Below, piece after piece: positions 10,157-21,200 of a stretch of DNA of 64,000 nt. The notes beneath the pieces are model-generated. The model saw only the letters and a program-made list of their open reading frames with translations, made no database searches and was not told the DNA's origin. Origin of the DNA: Ottelia alismoides (Eukaryota; Streptophyta; Magnoliopsida; Alismatales; Hydrocharitaceae); the NCBI GenBank assembly GCA_037367405.1, contig JAZKJV010000297.1, positions 1,736,001 to 1,800,000 of the forward strand, in the 5' to 3' direction. The position numbers were made by a program, and so were the translations under genes. Numbering within the stretch: the stretch's first letter is position 1; each line of letters opens with the position of its first letter.

Positions 10157-13100
10157 TGATTAAGCCACATTTCATCATCTTTATTCTATCATTTTGCATC
10201 AAAAACCCTAGCAAATGCGTGTAAATAACATTAAATCCAGCATCTTAGCATTCATGCATGTGCATGTAAATAGTGTATAAAATACTGTAATTAAAGCCAA
10301 AATTATAAAATAAATAAAAGAAAAGAAAAAGAATAAAACATTGTAAATATTTTATGACCCGAAACCCGTAGACCTAGGCATCTAGATGAATAGGTCGACA
10401 AGGAATAAAGTAGGGGGAGATAAGGGCCAAAATACAATGTAAATACCTTTGTTTTTAATCCATTCTTTATGCATTTTCGGACCCATTTTTGGTTCCACTT
10501 TTTATGATTCAAATAAAGAAACTTTGTACATGAAAGTTGTAGATAATTAAATAAAGAAAAATACAAAATTGATTTCACTGAAAAATAATGTACAAATAAA
10601 AAGTTATGGTCTAAATAAGATTCCAAAATCCCAACTTCCTACACCAGTATCTTGCAAATAAAAGCTCGAAATGTACCAAACTCACCTTTAATTGTATATA
10701 GCTTAAAATAATCTATTTAATGAAGGTAGTCTCGTATTTTTCGGAGTTACGGTTTGAAAGTTGAGTTTTGGACCCTTGTAGTATACTTGTACAGATTAAA
10801 ATATTCAATTGTTATTTATTCATTATTTTTGTAATTTAATATGTTTATAATTATGTAAGTATTAGGTATAATATATATTTACATTAAAACTGGAATAAAA
10901 ACATAAAGGAAACAAAAAATTAAATACCGGTATATACATAGTACATAGGTAAAATACCTATACATATACCTATATAATACATACTTATATTTTATTAAAT
11001 ATACAAAACAATTCAAAAAAATAGAATAAAAATATAATCAAGTATATAAAAGTATTTTATAATTTTATAAAATAATAAACAGAATTAAAGAAATTAAAAA
11101 CACAAAATAAAAATAAATTAATAAAATATATAGGTAATATACCTATAAAGGGTATAAAAGTGAACTTATAAAAATATATCTCATAAAAATCATAATAAAA
11201 TAATTTATAAAATAATAAATATTTTTCATTTTATAACCTAAATAAAATAATAACATTTACTATTTTTAATTGATTTTACAAGGGATTTTTCCTGATTGGT
11301 CCACGTTGACCAACCAGGTTGGTCTGATAGTTGACCCCGGTCAACTGTCTGACCTACTCCCTTAGCCTGTGTCAGAACAACGTTTGACCCCTTTTTCTCC
11401 CATTTTTCGAAGGAGCGCCTTTCATCTTTTGGTGTTGAATCCTTCTGCAACTTTGCTCACCTACCATCCCTCTTGCTCGCCCGATGATTGTTTCGGGGAG
11501 AGCATCACTGCTCTTCCCGTTGCGCCTCAACCTTCACGCCTGTTCGTCAACACCTCATAACCAACCCTCAGTCTTCCTTTTGAATTTCGAACCCCATTTT
11601 GGACCTATACTCTCCACCCTTGTGCGCTCTTGGTCGGCTGGTGGTGACAGCACTCAGCCCCCATCATCAAGGGAGGAGTTTGGGCAAGGATCAGGGCGAG
11701 TTCCCCACCTCCGACCACATTGTTGTCGAGGTACCTTCTACCTCAGGGTCTCCCCCTTTGAGGTGCTTATCTTCTCTTCTTTTTGTGTTCTTTTTAGTCT
11801 CTGTAACTGTAGGAATCTCTAGCCACAATTACCCCCAAAATCCATCGATCGATTCACGCCATTTCCACCCTCGCCGGAGCGCACCTCCGGCCACCTTCGT
11901 TTTCGCAACTCGCATCTGCTTTTGCGCCACCGCGGGGTCGGGGCAATTTGCCACGACGCCTTCACTATTCTCCTGCAGGTCTGGAGCCGTATTTCGAACC
12001 TGGAGCTCATTTTGGAGGAGGCGGAGAGGTTCCTGAGCGACTTGACTCCGGTGACCTCGCTCGAACCCTCCGGCCACCGCTGGAGATTTCTGGAGCCACC
12101 AGCACGCAGAGGACCATCGCAGGAGTGCGGGACACCATTTTGAAGCACAAATGAGTGGCTAAGGAGGGAGATTGGCGCCTGGGAAGCTCGCTTCCACGCG
12201 TGTTCTTCCCAGTTCGTCGAAGGATTGAAGGTGTCCCAGACGCAGCAGCAGCCGCAGGATCAAATTGCGCCCGGCCGTCCGATCGATCAGACACGTTTTA
12301 ATCTCAACCGTTGGGAGGCGAAGCGGCATCGCGCGTCGAGGACGCGCCACACGTTAAGTGGACGGTCCACAACCGTGCGATCCCGCCCAAGCCTGGGTAA
12401 TTTTGCTTCACACCCCGCCGATTTTTGTATTTTATATATGTACTAAAACATTCGTCGGCTGCTGTATGTTTTTTGTGACTTTTGCATTTAAACCCTCAAC
12501 AGTTCGTAATATCGCATTCTGGTCCCTCGCCACGTCACCTCACGTGACCAGTACATGTGAGGTGAGGGATTTTTGCAAGGGACCGCCCCAGGGTTCGGGT
12601 ATTTCGCTTTGAGTCTAGAACTTTGATATTAAGCATAAACGTTTTGGGATATTTGCATGTTTGCACCTGGAGTTTTGTAATATTGCATCTATACCCCTGC
12701 CAGGTCACATGTTTCTACACGTGGGCTTGGAAATTTTGTAGTGTAGCCTTTGCGGCTTTGGGTATTTATATTTAATCTAGGAACTTTGTTTATTAGTTGA
12801 ATATTTTGCGTGAAAATTGCACTTTGGCCCCTAGATGATTGCTTATTTGCACTTATGCCCTTGTCAGTAGTGTAGTTTCTTGATGTTGTCTCTATTTATT
12901 TCATGCATCTATAAATTGCTAAAAATTAACAAAAAATTATTGTAGGCTTCTGTTTACTTGTACTTTCACTCTATATTTTTGCATTGCATTTTTGTTGCAT
13001 TGTAATATTTATTAAAAATAAAAAACATGCAATTTTCCTACTGTTTGCATTAGAAAATCCATAAAAATTATAAAAAACGTTTTGAAAAATTACAAAAATT

Positions 13101-13947
13101 ATATTTTGCTTGTCTTCCCATATTCTAGTGTCAGTTCAAAAATCATTAAAAATTTCAAAAGAAAAACCTTAAAAATTAGAAAACACTGAAAAACTTCAAA
13201 AAAATCTAAAAAATCAAAGAAAATCCTAAAAATATAAACTTTGGTACTGTAGCTTCCCTATTCTATTGTCTTTTATTTAAAATTAATTTGGGAAAATTTT
13301 CTTACTGTTTGGTATTTTTCATTCCCTTTTTTTAATCTCGGTCAGTATTGTTATTCACTGTTTTCTTGTATTTCAGCTTTTAAAAATACCAAAATCATTC
13401 TGAAAAATACCCAAAAATCATAAAAATAGTAGAAAATTATAAAAAGACCAAAAACAGTTTCTATTCTGATTTTTGAGCATTTTTGTCTATTTTTATAAAT
13501 ACCTTATCCCCTCTTTCCTTATATTGTATATATGTCCTATTATTAAAAAAGAAAATACAAAAATATAAAATATAAAAAGAAAAATATAAAATCAGAAAAC
13601 TGAAAATCAAAATACAAAATTAAAAATTGAAAAATAAAAAAAATATAAAATTAAAAACCCACAAAAACATTTACATAGTGTAGACAACACATCACATTCA
13701 CATTTTGTGCATCATTGCATAGATCTATCCTGCCTTGCTCCCTGTGTTCGAACTCTCTACATACTTGCACCTATACATCATTTATGTAGAGTTAAAAATA
13801 AATTTGACTCCACATTTGTTTTTCATTGTTTGATATTTGATTGTGGGTTTATTGTTGATTAATTACGGTTTCTTGTGGGTCGCCACAGCGACATAGTAGT
13901 CCCGCCTTGTGTGGACTATTTAGACCCGCGAAAAATCGTGTTTATCA
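10157..13947 (+). repeat. 5' LTR of Athila A
   Basis: The LTR starts TGATTAAGCC (the 3' LTR has TGATGAAGCC) and ends TTTATCA, 3791 bp. It aligns with 24993-29043 nearly end to end, apart from the 224-bp insertion in the 3' copy and small indels such as the one near 12225, where the 3' copy has a few extra bases. The layout is an AT-rich U3, a palindrome module at 11294-11344, a C-rich region (11340-12400) with overlapping small ORFs on both strands, repeated GCA-N-CCCCT units (12480-12880) and an AT-rich tail. The small ORFs shift frame between the two LTRs and are not genes. Confidence 0.93.
11294..11344 (+). promoter_or_regulatory. CCAAT/G-box and W-box palindromes, LTR A 5' copy
   Basis: GATTGGTCCACGTTGACC is a one-base derivative of the perfect palindrome seen in the 3' LTR, and TTGACCCCGGTCAA follows at 11331-11344. 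The pair sits where the AT-rich U3 gives way to the C-rich presumed transcribed region, as expected for a proximal promoter. Transcription start and factor binding are inferred. Confidence 0.5.
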
Positions 13948-13949
13948 AA

Positions 13950-13963
13950 TGGCGCCGTTGCCG
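13950..13963 (+). other. Primer binding site, tRNA-Asp type
   Basis: TGGCGCCGTTGCCG starts two bases after the LTR end (TTTATCA, AA). It is complementary to the 3' end of plant tRNA-Asp, including the CCA tail, the primer known for Athila elements. The match ends after 14 bases: the next bases, CAGAG, do not continue the complement. Confidence 0.88.
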
Positions 13964-15722
13964 CAGAGCAACAGCGTATAGATCTTGTTTTTCATTGATT
14001 GTGATTGCTTGTTTACATTATTGCTTGTTTTATCTCTCTTCTATTTTTGATATACATTGTTGAGCCATCTGACCATCTCTTTTCTTGTCTTCTTGCGAGG
14101 GACCGCGGATCGAGGAGGATCGCCTAGGTGATTCGGTGCATCCTTGGGAAGCGGAGTCGGCTTTTCTAGCCCAAGCCGACAGGAGAGAGCAGGAGGAGTG
14201 AGAGAGAGTGTTAGTTAGCTTCTATTTATTTTTGAGAGAGAGAGATTCATTATTATTTTGTAATAATATAGGTACACTTGCACACTCAAGACACTCGAGC
14301 CTAATTTACAGATGTTTGTACACCTGGGGGCTCACCGTGGTTTTTGTCGTGTTTTCACCGCAGTCATTTTTCGGTTTTGTTTTATTTTTCCTTGCTTTTG
14401 TGGAATGAACCCTTAGATTTTTAGGCATTTCTTGATCGATTAGATTAGGTCCAAACACCCTAATAACCATTGCATGTACCTATAGTGCGTATTTGGACTT
14501 AGTTTAATTAAACAGTCGCCTCATCATCTTCGAGCCTACGTGCCGCGAGCCCACCCCATCAAGCGCTACTCCTGAACTCGATTTGTTGAGAAGAGGAGGG
14601 GTGAGTCTAGACCGGACTTTTTGGATTGAGGATTGGTGACCGACTTGTGGTTCTTCACGCTAGCAATTACCTGCTTAGGACGATTTCCTTGTGCATATCA
14701 ACATATAGATTAGATTTATAAATTCCTGTTTTGCATCCCGCGTGGAGAGAGCTGGGAGTCACTGTAAGTCTTCTATCTTAGCATCCATCATTTAGGCACT
14801 AAGGTGAGATTTCCAGCATAGTGCCACATGCATTGGCTTTTCCGACTCTTTTCTCCCTCTGTTTTTGGATCAAATAGGAATCAAGAAAAAACAAAAAACG
14901 TTAGGCGCTTGTTTGAATTGACTCAAAAGAAGCGATAACACCAAAAAAATTAAAAAAGGGACTGGTAAAGAAAACTTGACCTAAATAAAATTTGTAATTG
15001 GATTCATTGCTTTGGGAGAGTAACACCCTCACTTGTATTCAGGTTGCACGGGAAGGTCTCCTTCCAAGTGAAAGAGCAGCTTCGTAAGGATTAGAGCCAA
15101 AAACCTAGTGTGTGGATGCCTTGTGTATCGCCTGGATTTCTGAAGTATTGGCGCTTCTATCGTACATGGATGAGTAGGGCTTGGTCACCAGTGATGACTC
15201 TCTATTGTGTAGAGCATCGACCTTGTCCGAAGTATCGAGCCTAGGCCACACCTTCACGGGGGTGTCTGTCTCATCGTCTTGCGTCCGAGTAGGTTCTTGC
15301 ACGCTCATGGGTGATTCCGCTGCGAGCGAGTTCTGAAGTATCGGTTTCGCCTATTGGCTTTCTTTCTCTATTTCTTTGGCTAAGTAGGGATCCAGGAAGG
15401 GTTACAAGGACCTCAAAAAGTGCAGACTACTGGTTACACAGGAGGAGGACAAGTACGGGATACTCTTCCGGCAGTACTCTCGCTCCTATAGGCGTAGTGC
15501 TCTAAGGACTCGTTAAAAGATAAATGCCTGAATTCATTTAAAAGCTACAAAGATAAAAACCGAACTCTTACGGCTTCACGTGTTGAGTAGGGTGAATCCC
15601 CTTGTTTTGTGTTTGATTACTAGTTGGATCTAGGTCAAGATCAAAAACACCGCACAATCGTGCGCAATTTCGCCACCTCCTTCTTCTTCATTTCTCAACC
15701 TTCATCTTCTCAAATAATCAAG
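13964..15722 (+). other. Leader of Athila A
   Basis: About 1.76 kb lie between the primer site and the preferred gag ATG. A GC-rich stretch (14090-14200, GGACCGCGGATCGAGGAGG), a GA microsatellite (14233-14245) and a mixed region (14530-15510) are visible. Long leaders are usual in Athila and normally carry dimerisation and packaging signals; none can be pinpointed by eye. The several 60-70 codon frames here show no family resemblance. Confidence 0.6.
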
Positions 15723-17523
15723 ATGATGGGACGGAGATCTCTTAGGCCGACCTTGTCAGCACCGCTATCCAGCACTCCTCCCTATTCATCTAGGACAACC
15801 TCGGAGAGTCTGCTCTCCGAGCCTGAGTTCACTTCCACCCTGTTCCCCCTCGACCACCCTTCTCCTTCCATCAGTTCAAGAGTTTCAGAATTTAGTGCAT
15901 CACAGAGCTCAGATCATTTGATGGCACCTGAGATGGTTTCTTTTGCCTTTTTAGAGAATCCAGACATGGCAGACAGAGGAGAATACCCAGATGAGCATGA
16001 GCACCCTCCATTCTTATATGATCAAGCAGCCATCAACAATTCATTGCTAGCATCACTGGAGACTATGCAGAGGCAGATCCGAGACCAGGGAGTATTCATG
16101 GGTGACCTCATGAGAGAGATTGTGCAGATGCGAGAGAACCGACCTGGGGGCGGTGGCGGTGGAGGTGATATACCAGTAGTAGAAGAGGGCGGAGAACCGA
16201 ACCAGGATAGGCCGCCACAGACCATCATGAGAGAATTGCACAATCCAGCAGCCTCCCTCACTCATCGTTGGATCCGCCTCCCCCCTATCCATGGAGATTT
16301 CGAGCTTCGGCCCCACACTATTCAGCTTCTGCCTAAATTTCATGAGTTGCCGACCGAAGAGCCACACCTCCACTTGCAAGAATTCGAAATGATCTGCAGC
16401 ACAATTCATGACAGGATGATGACCTAGGACACTATCAAGATGATAGCCTTCCCCTTCTCTATGGTTGATAGAGCCGCGTACTGGCTGAAGCATTTGGGGA
16501 GCTTCGATAGACACTTGGGCACAACTCCGGACCGCTTACTTGAAGAAGTATTACCCTCTCGGCCGGACGAATGCAGCAAGAGCTATGATCAGCAACTTCA
16601 CAATGATCCCTAATGAACAATTCCATGAAGCTTGAAATCGTTTCCAAGAGCTCATTGATCAGTGTCCACATCTTGACATATCCAAGCCCAATCTGATTCA
16701 GGGTTTCTTTTATGGGCTGACACCGGAGCTACAGGGGCTTGTAAATGCCTCTTCTGGTGGATCCTATTTTTCCAAGGGTGAAGACGACGTCTGGGCCATT
16801 TATGAAGGAATGGCAGAGAACTCTACGGTCATGGCCCAAGCCTGCATCTACACACAACAGAAGCCACCCCAAGGAGTGGGATCATATCAGACGATCACCC
16901 TCATCGATGACGGTCCTCACACTCCGTCGGTAGCCGCAGCCGAATCAGCCGCAACCGACATGGGTATTATTAGTGAGAAGTTGGACCGTCTCGAGATCCT
17001 CGAGAAGAAGAAGATGCAAGGACTGGCCCAGATGGACCAGATTACCAAGACAATGAGTGACCTAAAGACGCAGATTCTTCGCATCCTGGAGGCACAAACG
17101 TCTACTCAGCAGCCTCCCAGGTCACAGACTAATCCAAGCAGCAGCAGCTCGCACCAGCCCTCTGCTTCACACCGCCAGGTCAACCACATTTAGGCAGAGC
17201 CGGTCCCGCTATTGCAGTATTACCCGTCGCAGCCGCCATCTCAAGACACTCAGATGGTGGTCTATCAGCCGGATCAGCCACTGGCAGTTCTACCCCCACC
17301 ATCTTTCAAGCAGGAACCGTTGATGGAGGTCAATGAGATTTGGTACGATCGGTACCCGCAGCCCGGGATTCGTCGTGATCACCCCGGATTCCGTTGGGGT
17401 AATGGTGGCTCCTCATCCCAACAGCAGTCTCCCGCTCAAGGATATCAGAGCAGCCAAGAGCAGCAACAACAGCCCCAGTATGCCCACCAGCAGAACCAGC
17501 ATAGTCCTCGTCCCGCCTATTAG
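15723..17523 (+). pseudogene. Athila A gag (capsid, coiled coil, Q/P-rich tail)
   Basis: Gag forms the cytoplasmic particle that packages element RNA. The ATG at 15723 (MMGRRSLRP) is preferred over the in-frame ATG at 15624. A Gly run lies at 16147-16167. The capsid (retrotransposon gag) domain runs from about 16260 to 16790, with FELRPHTIQLLPKFHELP near 16300 and IQGFFYGLTPELQGLV near 16695. A helix rich in Leu, Lys and Glu (about 16960-17100, LDRLEILEKKKMQGL) looks like a coiled coil, followed by Gln/Pro/Ser-rich low complexity (17100-17520). Breaks: TAG 16425, a frameshift between 16428 and 16516, TGA 16633, TAG 17191, TAG 17521. I see no CCHC zinc knuckle. Confidence 0.85.
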
Positions 17524-18642
17524 GGACAGCAGTGGAGGCAGTGTCAGCAGCCTCACCAGTCATACACCCATCCTCCTCAGTACCACCAGCAGCAGCAACC
17601 TCATTTCCCGCAGGGGAACACGTCCGGTTCTCAGGCGCCCGCCTTTGAGAACCCATCTCTAGATGACCTTGCCCGCTTGCTCTCTGAACAGCGAGTATCC
17701 TTTCGGCAGGAAATGGATGAGTTCCGGCAGGAGATGAGGGATATAATCAAGGGCAAAGTCACCATACCAGCTCAGATTGAACCTAACCCGAACAATCTGA
17801 AAAGAATGTCTGAGCAGGTACAGTTCACAGAGGATACCTCTCCTAGTGAGTATTTGAGTGACATGTCTTCTTCTTTGTATGATGTTGATTTTCTGACTAC
17901 TAGGAGCGGTAGGATGCCAGCCGACGGTGCCTCATCTGAGCGACAGCCACATACAGAATCAGGAGCACCAGATGAGCTAGGTAGCGGTGCTGATGCCGCT
18001 AATGACTACGTTGATGACGGTGGTGCTGATGCCAGCAATGATGGAGTTCCAGACGACGGTACTGAGGCCATCAAGACACCAGATGCAGACGGTGGTGCTG
18101 AGGCCACCATTTTGGATGCAGAGCCAGAGCACGGTGCTGACGCCGCGAAGACAGGTGTCGGTGGTAGTATTGAGGCCACCACATCTACTTTTGTTGAGCT
18201 TCCTTCTGTGGTGTTACCACCTTTTGTATCTATGGACTGTGGTAACAAGAAAAAGAACAAAAATATTAATAAAGGAAAGATTTCTGTTTATACTTCAGAT
18301 CCATATGTGTTGAATGATGATCATGGTATGGAATCTATTCTTTCACAGGCACAAGAACCTATTCCTAATCCTCCATCTGTGGAGGCCCCTACTATCCCCT
18401 TCCCTGAAGCACTCTGTCGGGCGAAGGGGAACAAAAGAGAAAATCCAAAAAAAGACCAACAGGTAGAGTTCAGCAATCAGATGATTGATCGATTCCACAT
18501 TCAGCTGACTCTACATGAAGCACTTGAGCACATCCCCCTCTTCAAAAAGAACTTGAAAGAGAAGACTACCGTCCGCAGGAAGAGGAGAAACCACAGAGAT
18601 CAGATCCATGTGCCCACTCATTCTACTTGCTGCACCATTTAG
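17524..18642 (+). pseudogene. Gag-protease linker with acidic Ala/Asp repeats
   Basis: In the same frame as late gag, 17677-18640 is open for 321 codons. It opens with a Gln/Arg/Glu-rich helix (RQEMDEFRQEMRD, about 17700-17750). From 17980 to 18180 there are five or six imperfect copies of a D-G-G-A-(D/E)-A unit (GGADASNDG, GGAEATILD, HGADAAKTG), then a basic patch (KKKNKNINKGK, about 18247-18280). LHEALEHIPLFKKNLKE near 18510 is the conserved block that leads into the protease in Athila/Tat polyproteins. It ends at TAG 18640, most likely a mutated sense codon because the frame continues. Confidence 0.75.
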
Positions 18643-19116
18643 AACAAACTGCTCGCCAAGAGACCAGATGCAGGAGCTCCCTATGTCAGATGCGAGATTC
18701 AGGAGCAGCAGTTTGATCGTACTCTATTAGACAGCGGCTCTTCGATTAACCTTCTTCCGGCAGCCTTACTCGACCGCTTCAAGTTTGGTCCTTTTCTTAG
18801 GAGCAGGACAGTCCTTCAATTTGCTGATAGGTCGACTAAGAGGCCGAAGGGGTTGTTGAGAGACATGGTCGTTACCATTCAAGGCCTGAAATTCCCCGTG
18901 GACTTTGTTGTATTGGACATGGAGATCCCTGAGTCGGTAACCGATGCCCCCATCATACTTGGACGTCCGTTCTTGGCCACAGCCAAGGCGGTGACCGATC
19001 ATGATAGTGGGAAGGTATGTTTTCGTGTAGAGGGCGAAACCATACAAATAGAGACGATCGAGGAAACCAGAACGATAGAATTAGAATGCTCGGAGCAGTC
19101 CAGCGAAACCGCGTAG
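18643..19116 (+). pseudogene. Athila A aspartic protease
   Basis: The protease releases gag and pol proteins inside the particle. The active-site triad D-S-G is in LLDSGSSINLLP (Asp codon 18730-18732), followed by VVLDMEIPE and the C-terminal flap block PIILGRPFLATAKA (about 18945-18990). This is the normal retropepsin layout for the Athila/Tat branch. The domain is uninterrupted from 18643 to TAG 19114-19116 and uses the frame of the preceding linker. Only the flanking stops isolate it, so this is one of the better preserved parts of the element. Confidence 0.88.
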
Positions 19117-19574
19117 ATGACAGAGGAAGAGCTAGACATCCACCAGGGATGCGATTTTGTGATGACAGATGATGAATCTATTTGGACAGATCCCGTAGCA
19201 CAGACCCTCGCCTTGCCTACAGACTCACCATACTTAAAGCTCATGGCAGTCGAGAGCCTGGAAAGCACATCCCTGGACGAGGATACAATTGAGGCAAACA
19301 GTGTTGGGATGAGTGCTGCTGATGAGTTTCAGTCGTGTTCTTCTAGTTCAGATCCCTCGGATTCAGACATTGATTGGGATGCTTTTGATGATTATTTTCC
19401 TTGTCTGATTCCGTCTGAGCTGACAGCTAGGACGGAGTGCGAGCCAGTGCAGTTTATTGATGATTCAGCAGGCTTCCCTTTGTCAGAAATTCATGCAGAG
19501 CGAGAGTTCTCCCATGCAGACCTGGTCGTTTCACACAGACATATCGGAAGCCAGATCTGCCACCTCCCAGTTGT
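19117..19574 (+). pseudogene. Acidic protease-RT spacer
   Basis: A 155-codon stretch in the protease frame is strongly acidic and Ser-rich (CSSSSDPSDSDIDWDAFDDY near 19335-19395), with no domain I recognise. Around 19545-19575 the polyprotein must change frame: the RT reading begins with PDLPPPSCPELK in the +0 frame while this frame ends at TGA 19582. Spacers between protease and RT are normal in this lineage, but their function is unknown. It could be a processing linker. Confidence 0.65.
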
Positions 19575-20722
19575 CCAGAACTGAAATCCCGACCGCAGTC
19601 GCTGAAGTATAGATTCCTTGCGGGTGAGCCAGATATGCACCCAGTCATTATCTCAGCAGGTTTAACTGGAGAGCAAGAATCTCGTCTAATGGAGGTTCTT
19701 GAAAGAAACCGCAAGGCGATAGGATGGAGTATAGCTGATCTCCAGGGGATTAGTCCGGCTCTGTGCCCCCACCACATCTATCTTGAGGAGAACGCTAGGC
19801 CGTCGCGTGAGTTCCAGCGACGGCTGAACCCGAATCTTCGAGATGTGGTCATGAAAGAAATATCGAAGTGGTGGAGCGCCGATTTTATCTACCCCATCTC
19901 CGACTACAAGTGGGTTAGTCCATTACATGTGGTGCCCAAAAAGACGGGTATCACTATAGTTGGGAATGAGTCCGGAGAGGAGATAGCTACCCGGGTACCA
20001 ACTTCTTGGAGGGTCTGTGTGGACTACAGACGATTGAATGAGGCCACCAAGAATGATCACTTCCACTGCCATTCATTGATCAGATTATCGAGAGGCTAGG
20101 TAGGAAGAGTCATTACTGTTTTCTTGACGGGTACTCCGGTTATAATCAAGTGGCCATTGCACCCGAAGACCAGGAGAAAACGACATTCACCTATCCGTTT
20201 GGGACTTATGCTTTCAGACGGATGCCCTTTGGTCTATGTAATGCTCCCGCAACATTCCAGAGGTGCATGTTGTCCATTTTCTCGGACATGGTGGGTGGCT
20301 GTTTAAAGGTCTTCATGGATGACTTCTCGGTCTATGGCGACGGGTTCGATGCTTGTCTTGACTGCCTAGACCGTGTGCTTCAGCGATGCATAGAGGTCAA
20401 TCTTGTCTTGTCTTTGGAGAAGAATCACTTCATGGTGACTCAAGGGACGGTCCTTGGTCATATCATCTCCAACAGGGGCATGGAGGTCGACCCGGCCAAG
20501 GTGGATATCATTAGAAAACTCAATCCACCGTCCAATTTACGTCAATTGCGGTCTTTTCTGGGGCATGTTGGTTTCTACCGATGGTTCATTCAGGACTTTA
20601 GTCGTATTGCCCAACCGCTCACTGATCTGCTGACGAAAGACACCGAGTTCATTGTAGATGATAAGTGTCTTGCATCTTTTGAGACTCTCAAGAGTATGGT
20701 TGTCTCGGCTCTTGTCCTTTAG
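19575..20722 (+). pseudogene. Athila A reverse transcriptase
   Basis: The RT copies element RNA into cDNA in the particle. Visible blocks in order: HPVIISAGL (19635), AIGWSIADLQGISPALCPH (about 19715-19770), PSREFQRRLNP, YKWVSPLHVVPKKTGITIV with the Athila/Tat-type insert after it, SWRVCVDYRRLNEAT (about 20005-20050), FLDGYSGYNQV (near 20120), MPFGLCNAPATFQ (about 20222) and the catalytic FMDDFSVYG (FMDD codons 20312-20323). A frameshift near 20060-20070 separates fingers from palm. TAG 20720-20722 ends the connection segment in frame with the RNase H. Confidence 0.92.
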
Positions 20723-21200
20723 CCACCCGATTGCTCTCTCCAATTTGAGATCATGACGGATGCTTTTGATTTTGCCGCTGGGGCTGTGATTGGACAGAGG
20801 AGGGATGGATTGCCGTTTGCCATTCACTACGCCAGCCGGACTTTGGATGCCGCTCAGCGGAATTACACTGTAACTGAGAAAGAGATGCTGGCCGTGGTCT
20901 TTGCTTTGGATAAGTATCGATCGTATATTCTCGGATCTAGAGTGACTATCTACACAGATCACACCGCCATCCGGTACTTAATGGTCAAGAAGGATGCCAA
21001 AGCACGTCTTACCAGATGGATCCTTCTGCTCCAGGAGTTTGATATTGAGATTAAGGATAAGCCTGGAATTAAAAATGTGGTGGTGGATCATCTCTCCCGC
21101 TTAGAGAACCTTGAGGAATCTGAGCCCAGTGCACCTATCACAGAGACATTTCCAGACGAAGCGATCTTGGCTGTCGCCTCACTCCCATGGTATGCTGACT
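20723..21200 (+). pseudogene. Athila A RNase H
   Basis: RNase H removes the RNA strand and leaves the polypurine primer. The order is [15 protein letters not shown] (first acidic residues, about 20753), [20 protein letters not shown], then [16 protein letters not shown], then [13 protein letters not shown] (Asp near 20958) and [13 protein letters not shown] (about 21068-21110). The frame is that of the palm domain and is open throughout. The last block carries the conserved DHLSR Asp, so the catalytic set appears complete. The boundary with integrase is approximate. Confidence 0.9.

Noticed and set aside
11238..12612. Many overlapping small ORFs on both strands in the C-rich part of LTR A
   Set aside because: The same region of the 3' LTR (26077-27312) changes frame through indels, and neither set resembles a known family. 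They are frames in GC-richer LTR text, not genes.
13950..13963. Possible tRNA gene remnant
   Set aside because: It is a 14-base primer binding site adjacent to an LTR; no cloverleaf text follows. No tRNA or rRNA gene was recognised anywhere in the window.
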